A stretch of 64,000 nt of DNA, from positions 1 to 64,000 of the forward strand of contig UPZS01000003.1 in NCBI GenBank assembly GCA_900538905.1. The letters run 5' to 3'. Under the pieces are notes generated by a model. The model ran no database searches. It was not told the origin of the DNA and was given only the letters and a program-made list of their open reading frames with translations. A program made the translations under genes and the position numbers. Shown piece by piece: positions 7,770 through 15,604 of this stretch. The DNA is from an uncultured Sutterella sp. Its GTDB lineage: Bacteria; Pseudomonadota; Gammaproteobacteria; Burkholderiales; Burkholderiaceae_F. The number at the start of each line of letters is the position of its first letter. The first letter of the stretch is position 1.

Positions 7770-9660
7770 TCTTTTCCTTCTCCTTGCGGCGACGCACGCA
7801 CAGCAAAACACCTGCAATCATCATCAGCGCCGCCGACAGCCACAGCCAGCTTGCCAGAGGCTTGACGGACAAACGCACCAACCATTCGGTATCGGAAAGC
7901 TTGTTACCCATCGACACGTAGAGGTCGCGTAACACGCCGTGATCAATGCCCGCCGCCGTCATCTGCATACCGCTTGAGACAAACGTCTGTCGCATCGGGA
8001 AGAGATCCGTGAGGTGACTTTCGTCCGTCGCCTTGAGCACTTCGATGTGAGCTGCGTCGCCAAAGTACGCATGCGTGTTGACCTTGTAAGTGTCACGATA
8101 AACAAAAATCACGTCACCGACGGGTTTGCCCGCGCCCGGCCCCATGCGAACCAGTGCTTCCTGCTCGTATTGCGCAATACCCGTCGCTCCGACAATGGCC
8201 ACAGCAATGGCCGCGTGAGCAAGCACAGCGCCGAAACTCGGACGACCGAAACCTCGACTGGCAACCGCCGCCACACTTGTGGTCACAAGCCACCCCGCTG
8301 CAGCAAACGCCGCAAACGTCATCGCGAGTTCTTTGGGATCGGTCGCAAAAGCAATCGCCCCGCACCCCAACGCTACAACCGCACAAACACTCGCCGTGAG
8401 TTTCACGTTTTTAGAAGCAAGAATCTGGGCACCGCCCGCCGCCACTGCGGCAAAAAGCGTCATCGGCGCAAAGAAGCTGTTGAAATAAGGAGCTCCCACA
8501 GTGAGCGTACCCAAGCCCAACATGTCGTAGAAGACCGGATAGAGCGTGCCGACCAGCACCGCGGCGGAAGCCACGCACAGCACGCAAACGGCAAGCGTTA
8601 GCGCCATATCAAACGCATTGGGCTCGTCGGCTTCGCGGCCGTCGGCAGCCTGCACGGCATCAATGCGCAACGTATAGAGAACCAACCCGGGAATCATCAC
8701 GAGAATGCAGGCAAACAAAAGCACGGTACCGCGTTCCGGATCGGACGCAAAGGCATGCACCGACTGCATCAGACCGCTTCGAACAATGAAGGTGCCAAGC
8801 AGACACAGCGCAAAGGAAACGATGCCGAGCATTACCACAGTCCTGAGCATACGGGCGCGCTTTTCAAACAGGATCAGAGCATGCAGCAAGGCGCCTACGG
8901 AAAGCCAGGGGATAAAGGAGGCGTTTTCCACCGGGTCCCAAAACCACCAACCGCCCCAACCGAGTTCGGTATAGGCCCACCAGGAACCGAGAGCATTGCC
9001 TGCAGTCAAAAAGATCCAGGTCACGATGCCGATGCGCTTGAGCGAGGTGACGGCTTGGGGCGACATGCGCCTTTGCCACAGCACTGCCACGATCACAGCA
9101 AAAATCACTGCCAAACCGGCATACGCAGCAAAGATCACCGGAGGATGCAGGATCATGCCGATATCCTGAAGGATCGGATTAAGGTCACGCCCTTCGGAAG
9201 GAACTGCCGGCAGATTACGCAGGAACGGATTGGAAACGGTCAGGACAAACGAGCAGAAAACGCCGATGACGGCAAGCATCGTGCATTGAATGCGAGCATT
9301 CAGCTCGTCGTTCTTACGCTGAGCAAAAGCAACAATGCAGGCAGTCAGCGCCATCAGGAGAATCCACAACAGCATGGATCCTTCGTGACTGCCCCACAAG
9401 GCTGCCGCCTTATAGATGACGTCAAGCTTGGTGTTGGAATGATCAGCCACGTAGGCAATCGAGAAATCATCGATCAGAAAGGCACGCAGCAAAATGCCGG
9501 TGGCAACGGCCAGACACAATGCCGCAACGGGCGTGCAGACACGCCAAAGACCGGCAGCCGCCTGCTGCCCCTTTACAAGTCCCGCCCAAACGGCAACCGC
9601 CCCGAAAAGCGAGCAGGCCGCCGCCAAACACAACAGATAGTGGCCGAATTCCGCAATCAC
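7756..9660 (-). CDS. CcmF/NrfE-type heme lyase subunit dedicated to the sulfite reductase
   Basis: The 634-residue polytopic membrane protein has the heme-handling signature WGGWWFWDPVEN (about residues 230-241 from this start), HPPVIFAAYAGL and many transmembrane segments. A periplasmic domain precedes the last helix and the basic tail. CcmF attaches heme to reduced apocytochrome c in system I maturation. I place the start at GTG 9660 (reading IAEFGHYLL..., as in other CcmF proteins), with AAAGGTG upstream. A longer frame to 9717 adds a cysteine-rich stretch unlike the family. CcmABCDE are not in the window, so this lyase presumably receives heme from CcmE encoded elsewhere. That is the arrangement of NrfEFG in enteric bacteria and SirEFG in Shewanella, where a special lyase serves a non-standard heme motif. 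Confidence 0.9.
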   Translation of the reverse strand: MIAEFGHYLLCLAAACSLFGAVAVWAGLVKGQQAAAGLWRVCTPVAALCLAVATGILLRAFLIDDFSIAYVADHSNTKLDVIYKAAALWGSHEGSMLLWILLMALTACIVAFAQRKNDELNARIQCTMLAVIGVFCSFVLTVSNPFLRNLPAVPSEGRDLNPILQDIGMILHPPVIFAAYAGLAVIFAVIVAVLWQRRMSPQAVTSLKRIGIVTWIFLTAGNALGSWWAYTELGWGGWWFWDPVENASFIPWLSVGALLHALILFEKRARMLRTVVMLGIVSFALCLLGTFIVRSGLMQSVHAFASDPERGTVLLFACILVMIPGLVLYTLRIDAVQAADGREADEPNAFDMALTLAVCVLCVASAAVLVGTLYPVFYDMLGLGTLTVGAPYFNSFFAPMTLFAAVAAGGAQILASKNVKLTASVCAVVALGCGAIAFATDPKELAMTFAAFAAAGWLVTTSVAAVASRGFGRPSFGAVLAHAAIAVAIVGATGIAQYEQEALVRMGPGAGKPVGDVIFVYRDTYKVNTHAYFGDAAHIEVLKATDESHLTDLFPMRQTFVSSGMQMTAAGIDHGVLRDLYVSMGNKLSDTEWLVRLSVKPLASWLWLSAALMMIAGVLLCVRRRKEKEKNALA

Positions 9661-9755
9661 GCTGAAAGCACCTTTCGTTTCTTCACACCGACAGTTCGGC
9701 GCACATGGACATACCAACAGACTTTAACGGGCAAACCTTCACGGACGCTGAAGCC

Positions 9756-10553
9756 TCAGAAGCGTTTGGTTGCGAAAATGCCGCGAGCCAGCGCGAAAAG
9801 AGCCACCGCCCATGCCGCGAGCACACCTGCCAAAGCCGCAATCGGAACCGTGGTCTGTACGCTTCCGAAAAGCGACTGATTGAGCAGTCGGAAGCCGCTG
9901 GCAGGATTAGCAAGCATCAGGGCGTTCAAAACACCTCGCGGCAAGCCTCCCGTAAAGGACACGGCCGCAACCAGAAGGCCCAGGTCATAAAGCAGCACGG
10001 CGGCAAGCCAAATCAAAATCAGGATGGCAAGCGCCTGAGCCTTCGTGCGCACGGCCAGACTCACACAATACGCCGCAAACATGAAGACGAGCCCCAGAAG
10101 CCAGGCCGACCCCGCCGTCACCGTCAAAGCTCCGGCCAATTCGCCGACACTGTAAGGCACGGCCGCAAATGAAGCGGCAATGGGCATCACGGCAAAACCA
10201 ACCGTCAGAACGATGAAGAGTGCCGCCCCTTGCCCAACGGCTTTACCAAGTAAAAACGCCGTTCGCGTCACTGGATAGGTGAGCATCAAAATCAGCATGC
10301 CGCCTTCGAGTTCGCCCACAAACGCGTCGTAGCTCAGAAGTATCGCCAGAAGCGGCAGCAAAAAGACCGTGAGGCTCACAAGTGAATTCATGACGACCGA
10401 AAGCGGCGGATACGCAAAGCTGCCGCCAATGGCCGCCGTACCGTAGAACACCGCCAGCGACAAAATTGCAAAGAGCAGGCCGCCGGAGAGCAGCCAACGA
10501 CTTTGCAGGCAATCTAGAAATTCCTTTCGGGCAACCAACCAAATGCTTCTCAT
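9756..10553 (-). CDS. nosY: NosY-like ABC transporter permease
   Basis: The 265-residue protein has six hydrophobic segments and begins RSIWLVARKEFLDCLQSRW, the typical cytoplasmic start of ABC-2/NosY permeases. It pairs with the ATPase encoded immediately upstream: its ATG overlaps that gene's TGA as ATGA. NosFY energises a function of NosD in copper-site maturation of nitrous oxide reductase. There is no nosZ here. The likely client is the copper-containing active site of the MccA cytochrome, which is an inference from operon context. The frame extends upstream to 10589, but the overlap and family start favour 10553. Confidence 0.85.
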   Translation of the reverse strand: MRSIWLVARKEFLDCLQSRWLLSGGLLFAILSLAVFYGTAAIGGSFAYPPLSVVMNSLVSLTVFLLPLLAILLSYDAFVGELEGGMLILMLTYPVTRTAFLLGKAVGQGAALFIVLTVGFAVMPIAASFAAVPYSVGELAGALTVTAGSAWLLGLVFMFAAYCVSLAVRTKAQALAILILIWLAAVLLYDLGLLVAAVSFTGGLPRGVLNALMLANPASGFRLLNQSLFGSVQTTVPIAALAGVLAAWAVALFALARGIFATKRF

Positions 10554-11446
10554 GCCGATGCCTCCGCCGTTTGAGCCGCAGGCACGCAATAAGCCCGGAA
10601 AATTTCCGAGAGTCCGGCACGGCGAATGTCGAAATCAAAATCCTTCGTCTCTTCGGTGAGCACGCGTACCACCTCGGCCACATCGTGATCGGGCACGCAC
10701 AGCATGTCACCTTTGAGATACTTCGAAGCCGATGTCATTGCCACTGCCGCCGCATCAAAACCGCGAATTACGGCAGGAAGATTGGCCTGACGGCGCAATT
10801 CGGCCACCGAACCGCTGGCACGCAGCTTGCCCGCGGCAAGCATCAGAACCACATCCGCAAAGGGTTCGATCAAACTCAATTCATGCGTGCAGACAATCAC
10901 CGTGCAACCCTGACTGCGCAGTTGCGCAAGTTGAGCGTACATCCAAGACGAAGCCTGAGGATCAAGCCCAACCGTCGGCTCGTCGAGAATCATGATTCTG
11001 GGCTGAGCCAAAAGCGCCTGCGCAAGACCGAGGCGCTGCCGCTGCCCCTTTGAGCACTGATTCATGCGGTTGCGGCGTACATGCGACAGGCCTAGCGCTT
11101 CCAACAGTTCATCAACACGGGAACGGGCCACTCCCTTGAGGTCCGCAAAATATTCCAGATGCGCCTGCATGGTCATCTGTTCGTAAAAACTGATGTTTTC
11201 GGGCAGATAACCGATGCTAAGCGGATCACTTCCGGGCGCGCGACCCAAAACCGTCACATTTCCTTCAGCCGGGTGAATCAATCCCAAAATGGTTTTGATC
11301 AAGGTTGATTTGCCCGCGCCGTTGTGTCCGATCAAAGCAGTCAGCGTTCCAGATTGCAGTCGGCAGCTCACGCCGTCGAGAACCTTACGGCGACCACGCC
11401 AAAAACCGACGTTATCAACGCAAATCGTTTCTTGTTTCGCGCTCAT
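10550..11446 (-). CDS. nosF: NosF-like ABC transporter ATPase
   Basis: The 298-residue nucleotide-binding subunit has Walker A GHNGAGKST (about 38-46), Q-loop region YLPENISFYE, signature segment CSKGQRQR (a variant of LSGGQ), Walker B MILDEPTVGLDP and the H-loop THE. The YLPEN segment is characteristic of NosF-type ATPases. Start and stop both overlap the neighbours as ATGA, so nosD, nosF and nosY are translationally coupled. It probably energises NosD/NosY for metal-centre assembly of the sulfite reductase. Confidence 0.9.
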   Translation of the reverse strand: MSAKQETICVDNVGFWRGRRKVLDGVSCRLQSGTLTALIGHNGAGKSTLIKTILGLIHPAEGNVTVLGRAPGSDPLSIGYLPENISFYEQMTMQAHLEYFADLKGVARSRVDELLEALGLSHVRRNRMNQCSKGQRQRLGLAQALLAQPRIMILDEPTVGLDPQASSWMYAQLAQLRSQGCTVIVCTHELSLIEPFADVVLMLAAGKLRASGSVAELRRQANLPAVIRGFDAAAVAMTSASKYLKGDMLCVPDHDVAEVVRVLTEETKDFDFDIRRAGLSEIFRAYCVPAAQTAEASA

Positions 11447-12729
11447 TGCGCCGCTCCTTTGACGATCGGTGCCATCATCAGCGGATAACTATCCGTCACG
11501 CCCTTGCCGCGATCAATTTCAAGACGCGCAGCAAACCAGCGCAACAACGCTGTGACCGGACTTTGCATCAAAAATCTCGCTTCCGGATAGATCCAAAAAA
11601 TACGATCCAGGCTGTCGTTAGGCTGATACGGCGTATCGGCAATGCCATCGCCGTCGGCGTCCCAGCTCATGAACGTACTCCAGTAGTTACCCCGACCGTT
11701 TTCACTCCACTCTAGCGGAGCCTTACCGACGTAGCGCACCTGAATCGTGTTCTTGTCAAAGACGTTTTCGGTCACGATCGTCTTCTCGCCGCCCAATGCC
11801 ACGCCGATTCCGATATCAGCCCCCGTAAAAGCGTTGCCTTCAACTCGGCTGGCTCCGGGGCCGTAGATAAAAAGTCCTTTGCCCTCGGTATCAAGCGCCG
11901 CTTTCCCTTTGGGATTGTGCACACCTTCAACCAGGTTGCTCTTGACAGTACAACCTTCGCAGACGTTAAGCAGGATGCCGAACTCGACGTTGTCCCGCGC
12001 GGTATTGTCGCGGCACATGATTCGCTTGCTGCTCATCAGGGCAAAACCACCCACGGAATTTACAGTCACGTTGTCGTAGCCGATGTCATTGCGGGTGTAC
12101 ATCCAATGGATGCCATATTGGGTGTTGTCGAAATGGTTGCCGACAGCCTCCGTCGCATCGGTGTTTTCAAAGTAAAAACCGTCGCGAACGTTCTTAACCT
12201 TGTTATTGATGAGTTTGGAGTGCTTGACGTAGTTGAGAAAGACCCCGTCACCGCGATCCAGGATATGCCGGCGCGAGTTGCCCGTGATTTCGCAGTCCCG
12301 AATCTCCAGATTGTCCAGTCGATCGGCACGGATGCCGAAACCAGACCCGGAAAGCTTGAGATTCGTTAGCTTCACACCGGTGCAGCCGTCCATCACGCGC
12401 ACACCACTGTCTCGCTTGTAGAGATCCCCGCCGTAGTTTTTGATGGTCAGATTCTCAACCGTCGTCCGGGAACGGCGAATCGTGATGCCCGAGCCTTTTC
12501 CTCCGGCATTGATCACAGCGCCGTCTTCTCCCTTCAGACTCAAAGGTTCGGTAAGAAGCAGATTGACCTTGTATTCGCCCTTGGCAAAGATGATCGTGTC
12601 GCCCTCTTCGGCATTGTCCACGATGTCTTCCACGTCGTCGGCAGGCGTCACGCGCCATACAGCAGCATCTGCCGCAGGCACGCTCAAAGCCAGAAAAATG
12701 GCCGCCAAGGGCGTCAAACGCAAAAACAT
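11443..12729 (-). CDS. nosD: NosD-like periplasmic parallel beta-helix protein
   Basis: The 428-residue protein has a cleavable signal (FLRLTPLAAIFLALSVPAADA) and then the NosD/CASH right-handed beta-helix. Repeated short coils with N-, G- and D-rich turns run from about residue 60 to 330, including ITIRRSRTTVENLTIKNYGG and the IHWMYTRND segment. The C-terminal part contains NYWSTFMSWDADGDGIAD, typical of NosD. NosD with NosF, NosY and NosL delivers or assembles copper in nitrous oxide reductase. In this locus it probably serves the heme-copper site of the MccA cytochrome. The ATG at 12729 is 13 bases after the preceding stop. An upstream TTG at 12762 is less likely because it extends in front of the signal. 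Confidence 0.88.
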   Translation of the reverse strand: MFLRLTPLAAIFLALSVPAADAAVWRVTPADDVEDIVDNAEEGDTIIFAKGEYKVNLLLTEPLSLKGEDGAVINAGGKGSGITIRRSRTTVENLTIKNYGGDLYKRDSGVRVMDGCTGVKLTNLKLSGSGFGIRADRLDNLEIRDCEITGNSRRHILDRGDGVFLNYVKHSKLINNKVKNVRDGFYFENTDATEAVGNHFDNTQYGIHWMYTRNDIGYDNVTVNSVGGFALMSSKRIMCRDNTARDNVEFGILLNVCEGCTVKSNLVEGVHNPKGKAALDTEGKGLFIYGPGASRVEGNAFTGADIGIGVALGGEKTIVTENVFDKNTIQVRYVGKAPLEWSENGRGNYWSTFMSWDADGDGIADTPYQPNDSLDRIFWIYPEARFLMQSPVTALLRWFAARLEIDRGKGVTDSYPLMMAPIVKGAAQ

Positions 12730-12742
12730 CGTGGTACCGGTA

Positions 12743-13234
12743 CTACTTGTCAAGCAGCTCAAGCGTCACGTCCTTGTAGGCGTACAGCTTGCCGCCGTGC
12801 TTTTTGATGAATTCCTGCGCCTTATCCTGAGAGGTAAACGCCACGGGCTCATTGCCCATCACGCCGTCGACGTCGTGGCCGTAAACGTAAACAGCCTTCG
12901 TCGCATCAACAAGCGCGGCATCGTCAGGCTTTTCCCAACCGGTCTTACCCATGTCATGGATGAAAAAACCGATCAGGCGACGCGCGTTTTCAGGCTGCAG
13001 CGCAAAGGTAAAGGCATCGCGGCCGGAACAGAACTTCACGGCCTCTCCATCGGCCCCTTTGATGAAGATCTCAGCCTTGGGGCCGGGATAGTGCACGATC
13101 ACCATGCCGCACATCTTGCAGCGATCGTGCGCTCCGATGGGAACAGCCTTGACAACCTCTGTCGCTTCTTCCGAGCAGCCGACAAGCGCCGCGCAAGCTA
13201 TCGCTGCCAGCGCCAGTCCACGAACAAGAGACAT
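12743..13234 (-). CDS. nosL: NosL-like copper-binding lipoprotein
   Basis: The 163-residue protein has a lipoprotein signal ending ALVGC (lipid cysteine at about residue 20), then the NosL signature CKMCGMVIVHYPGPKAE and a downstream KFCSG cysteine. NosL proteins bind Cu(I) and pass it to periplasmic maturation factors. The ATG overlaps the TGA of the preceding NosL gene (ATGA). Together with that second, non-lipidated paralogue it forms a two-copy copper relay: this copy is membrane-tethered and the other is soluble. The W. succinogenes mcc cluster also encodes a NosL-like protein (MccL), which supports a role in loading MccA. Confidence 0.88.
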   Translation of the reverse strand: MSLVRGLALAAIACAALVGCSEEATEVVKAVPIGAHDRCKMCGMVIVHYPGPKAEIFIKGADGEAVKFCSGRDAFTFALQPENARRLIGFFIHDMGKTGWEKPDDAALVDATKAVYVYGHDVDGVMGNEPVAFTSQDKAQEFIKKHGGKLYAYKDVTLELLDK

Positions 13235-13710
13235 CAATATTTTTCTCCGCAGCCAAGTGCTTCAGGCGTTAAATCGGCAAAACTCATCAGCTTGCCGCCA
13301 TTTGCCTTCTGGAAAGCTTCCGCAGCTTCCTTCGTGGCAAAGGGGGCCAAAGACGGCCCCATCACGGCCTTAACCTTGGAGCCGTAGACGAACCACGCCT
13401 TGGTAGCGTCAATTAACTTTGAGTCGTCGGGATTTTTCCAATCCACGACGCCTGCGTCATGCATGAACACGTGAACAACGCCAGTCTTTTTCATGGCCGC
13501 CGCATAGCCGCAAGCCGTGCCGCGAGCCGAGCAGAATTTCTGTACGGATTTATCTTTGAGAACAAGCAGTCCCTTGGGGCCGGGATACTTTTTGATCACC
13601 ATGGCGCAGGAAGAGCACTGATCCGTCTGAGTGAAGGGGCCGGCAACAGCGGCGGTGGACAGGCTCACGGCAACAGCCGCGCCAAGGCACAGTTTAATCA
13701 GGCTTTTCAT
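13234..13710 (-). CDS. NosL-like periplasmic copper protein (non-lipidated paralogue)
   Basis: The 158-residue protein has a signal peptide cleaved at about AAVAG and the NosL core CSSCAMVIKKYPGPKG, then KFCSARGTACG and the downstream helix KEAAEAFQKANGGKLMSFADLTPEAL shared with its neighbour. No lipobox cysteine follows the signal, so it is predicted to be soluble in the periplasm. The C-terminus adds another cysteine (LGCGEKY). It is the first gene after the internal terminator and hairpin, so it probably heads its own transcript with nosL, nosD, nosF, nosY and ccmFHG. The ATG at 13710 was chosen for the signal peptide; the frame extends to 13788 without signal-like sequence. Confidence 0.85.
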   Translation of the reverse strand: MKSLIKLCLGAAVAVSLSTAAVAGPFTQTDQCSSCAMVIKKYPGPKGLLVLKDKSVQKFCSARGTACGYAAAMKKTGVVHVFMHDAGVVDWKNPDDSKLIDATKAWFVYGSKVKAVMGPSLAPFATKEAAEAFQKANGGKLMSFADLTPEALGCGEKY

Positions 13711-13799
13711 GAGATTATTTCTCTGGATGGTTTGCACGAATTTGCGCTTTCGACGTGCGGTAAACACTCCGTCTTCTGCGATTTGCACCGCGCAATTGT

Positions 13800-13823
13800 A
13801 AAAACGCCGCCGATAACGGCGGC
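13800..13823 (-). terminator. rho-independent terminator inside the sulfite locus
   Basis: On the minus strand GCCGCCG-TTAT-CGGCGGC (7-bp stem, 4-base loop) is followed by G and then five T. It lies between mccD and the first NosL gene, about 115 bases after the mccD stop. It would end or attenuate mccA-mccD transcription. Confidence 0.65.
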
Positions 13824-13871
13824 CCGTTCGACAAGACCGTTATATCAGTCTTCTAGTGTTATGAGAAGAGT

Positions 13872-13903
13872 CAACTGCGGCGGAGCAATTTCCGCCGCAG
13901 TTG
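13872..13903. repeat. 13-bp perfect hairpin after mccD
   Basis: CAACTGCGGCGGA (13872-13884) pairs perfectly with TCCGCCGCAGTTG (13891-13903) around a 6-base loop. There is no T-run on either side. It sits 35 bases after the mccD stop and may protect the 3' end of the mccA-mccD message from exonucleases. Confidence 0.7.
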
Positions 13904-13937
13904 CTTAAGACTTAAAGTCTTATGGGATCCTCAGCAA

Positions 13938-14858
13938 TCAGATCGCGTAGGTCTGACCGGCGTAGAGGATGAAGAGTCGCAGGCACATCATGCCGACAAC
14001 GCTGCAAAGACCGGTCAGGTAGAACGTACCCGAACCCTTGGCCTTGCAGAGCACCACCGGGATGACAAAGCCGATACCGACGACACCAACCCAGAACAGC
14101 GTGGCCCAGGTGCCCGTGCAGAAGGCCTGAGCGGCGTGCTGAGCAGCAGCATTGCCGGTAAACAGCGCCACAGCGATCATGAAGATGCACAGAGCTTCGG
14201 CAGCCATGATCGGCCACTCGGCGCCGTGCAGCACCTTCTGGTCGGCGCTGTGCTGATCTTCACCAAACATGCCGGCGGCAACCATCTTCGCAGCGGCGGT
14301 ACCGGCGGAAAGACCGGAAGCCACAAAGAGGGCCGGAAGCACTGCCTGATTGATCAGCGGGAAGCGGATCAGCGCGCTGATCAGGAAGCCCGTGTATGCG
14401 CAGATTGTCAGCGCAAACACCAGCGTGATCCACTGAAGGCCACAACGATGGTTGTCAAACCAACCGATAAGGCCGTCGAGGAACCCGATCTTGAAGCTGT
14501 CGCGAACCGCAACCAGCGTGAGGATGCACACCAACGGGATGTAGACAATAAGCGCGATAACGCCCAAGCTCATCACAGAGGTGAGGTTGTAGTACACCAG
14601 GATCCGCCAGAACCACAGCGGATTGGTCAAGTCAGCAACCAGGCAGACCATACCGAGAATGATGGTCACGGCGCCGATCAGCGACGCGGCCTTCAGAATC
14701 GGAGTGTTCTGCGCGGTCTGCTTCTTATACAGGTTGAGCATGATGGCAACGGCCACCGCGCCGCCCGAAATACCTGCCAAGAACAGGTACACGGCAATCG
14801 GCCACGGCCAGCTGATGCCTTGCGTCAGACCAAGTGTAAAGTTCATGGTGATATCCAT
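13938..14858 (-). CDS. mccD: MccD/NrfD-type quinol dehydrogenase membrane subunit
   Basis: The 306-residue protein has about eight transmembrane helices and begins with the NrfD-like segment QGISWPWPIAVYLFLAG. NrfD/PsrC-family subunits oxidise menaquinol and pass electrons to a four-cluster iron-sulfur partner, here the MccC-like protein encoded 2 bases upstream. Together they are expected to feed the periplasmic MccA cytochrome. A strong AAGGAG site lies 7 bases before the ATG. Family and partner are clear. The symbol follows the Wolinella mcc nomenclature (SirD in Shewanella). Confidence 0.9.
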   Translation of the reverse strand: MDITMNFTLGLTQGISWPWPIAVYLFLAGISGGAVAVAIMLNLYKKQTAQNTPILKAASLIGAVTIILGMVCLVADLTNPLWFWRILVYYNLTSVMSLGVIALIVYIPLVCILTLVAVRDSFKIGFLDGLIGWFDNHRCGLQWITLVFALTICAYTGFLISALIRFPLINQAVLPALFVASGLSAGTAAAKMVAAGMFGEDQHSADQKVLHGAEWPIMAAEALCIFMIAVALFTGNAAAQHAAQAFCTGTWATLFWVGVVGIGFVIPVVLCKAKGSGTFYLTGLCSVVGMMCLRLFILYAGQTYAI

Positions 14859-14860
14859 CT

Positions 14861-15547
14861 TTACACTCCTTTCTTCACAATGGGAATGTAGCGAAGCTGC
14901 GGCTCAGTGCCGAGTTCCGGACGAATACGAACGGAATCCTTCACGGCGAGCAACTTGCTCACATACGACTTCGGGTCGTTGGTGTCGCCGAAGATCAGCG
15001 CATCGTACTTGCAGCTTTCCACGCATGCCGGCTGCTCGTTCTTTTCGAGGCGGGTATGCAGGCAGAAGTCGCAGTTGTCAGCGACCTTGGTCTCTTCATT
15101 GATGAAGCGCACGTTGTACGGACATGCCACGATGCAGTATTTGCATCCGACGCACTTGGAAGTGTCCATCGTAACGATACCCGTCTTGGGATCGCGATGG
15201 GCGGCGCCGGTCGGGCACACTCTCACGCAGGGAGCGTTCTTGCACTGCTGGCAAGAAACGCGGATATAGCGGCGGTTGGGCTCGTAGCCGCGATCGGTTT
15301 CGAGCTTGCTGCCCTGCAGTTCCAGTAACAGACGCGAGCGGCCTTTCGGCAACTTGTTGGTCTCGTTGCAGGCAATTCTGCAGTCTCTGCAGCCGACGCA
15401 CTTGTTCTGGTCAAAGACCATCACATATTGCGGCCGGTTGCCGCCGTCGGACTTGCCAGCAGCTGCCGCCCCACCGAGAGGCGACAGGAGCAGCGAGCCG
15501 GCTCCGGCACCTGCGAGGAATTTTCTCCTGTCAATCTTTTCGCTCAC
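14861..15547 (-). CDS. mccC: MccC/NrfC-type four-cluster ferredoxin, Tat-exported
   Basis: The 228-residue protein begins with a twin-arginine signal (SEKIDRRKFLAGAGAG). It carries four groups of cysteines typical of four [4Fe-4S] clusters: CVGCRDCRIAC, CQQCKNAPCVRVCP, CVGCKYCIVACP and CDFC...CVESC. It transfers electrons from the NrfD-like quinol dehydrogenase to the periplasmic cytochrome. The start is GTG 15547: GGAG lies six bases upstream and the Tat motif follows directly. A GTG at 15559 is in frame but has no ribosome site. The stop is 2 bases from the mccD start, so the two are co-translated. Confidence 0.92.
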   Translation of the reverse strand: MSEKIDRRKFLAGAGAGSLLLSPLGGAAAAGKSDGGNRPQYVMVFDQNKCVGCRDCRIACNETNKLPKGRSRLLLELQGSKLETDRGYEPNRRYIRVSCQQCKNAPCVRVCPTGAAHRDPKTGIVTMDTSKCVGCKYCIVACPYNVRFINEETKVADNCDFCLHTRLEKNEQPACVESCKYDALIFGDTNDPKSYVSKLLAVKDSVRIRPELGTEPQLRYIPIVKKGV

Positions 15548-15553
15548 AATATT

Positions 15554-15557
15554 CTCC
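15554..15557 (-). promoter_or_regulatory. ribosome binding site deciding the mccC GTG start
   Basis: GGAG on the minus strand with a 6-base spacer (AATATT) to the GTG at 15547. It favours the shorter mccC product with a normal Tat signal. Confidence 0.6.
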
Positions 15558-15604
15558 ACAGACAGAACCGAATTTCTTATTGCTAAGACAAAGGGTTCCG
15601 CCGA

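Noticed and set aside
8755..9879. 374-codon rightward open frame opposite ccmF and nosY
   Set aside because: Antisense shadow with low-complexity Gln/His/Arg composition; CcmF motifs on the other strand are unambiguous.
9756..13710. Nitrous oxide reduction locus
   Set aside because: NosL, NosD, NosF and NosY are present but nosZ and nosR are not, and the genes are embedded in a CX15CH cytochrome locus.
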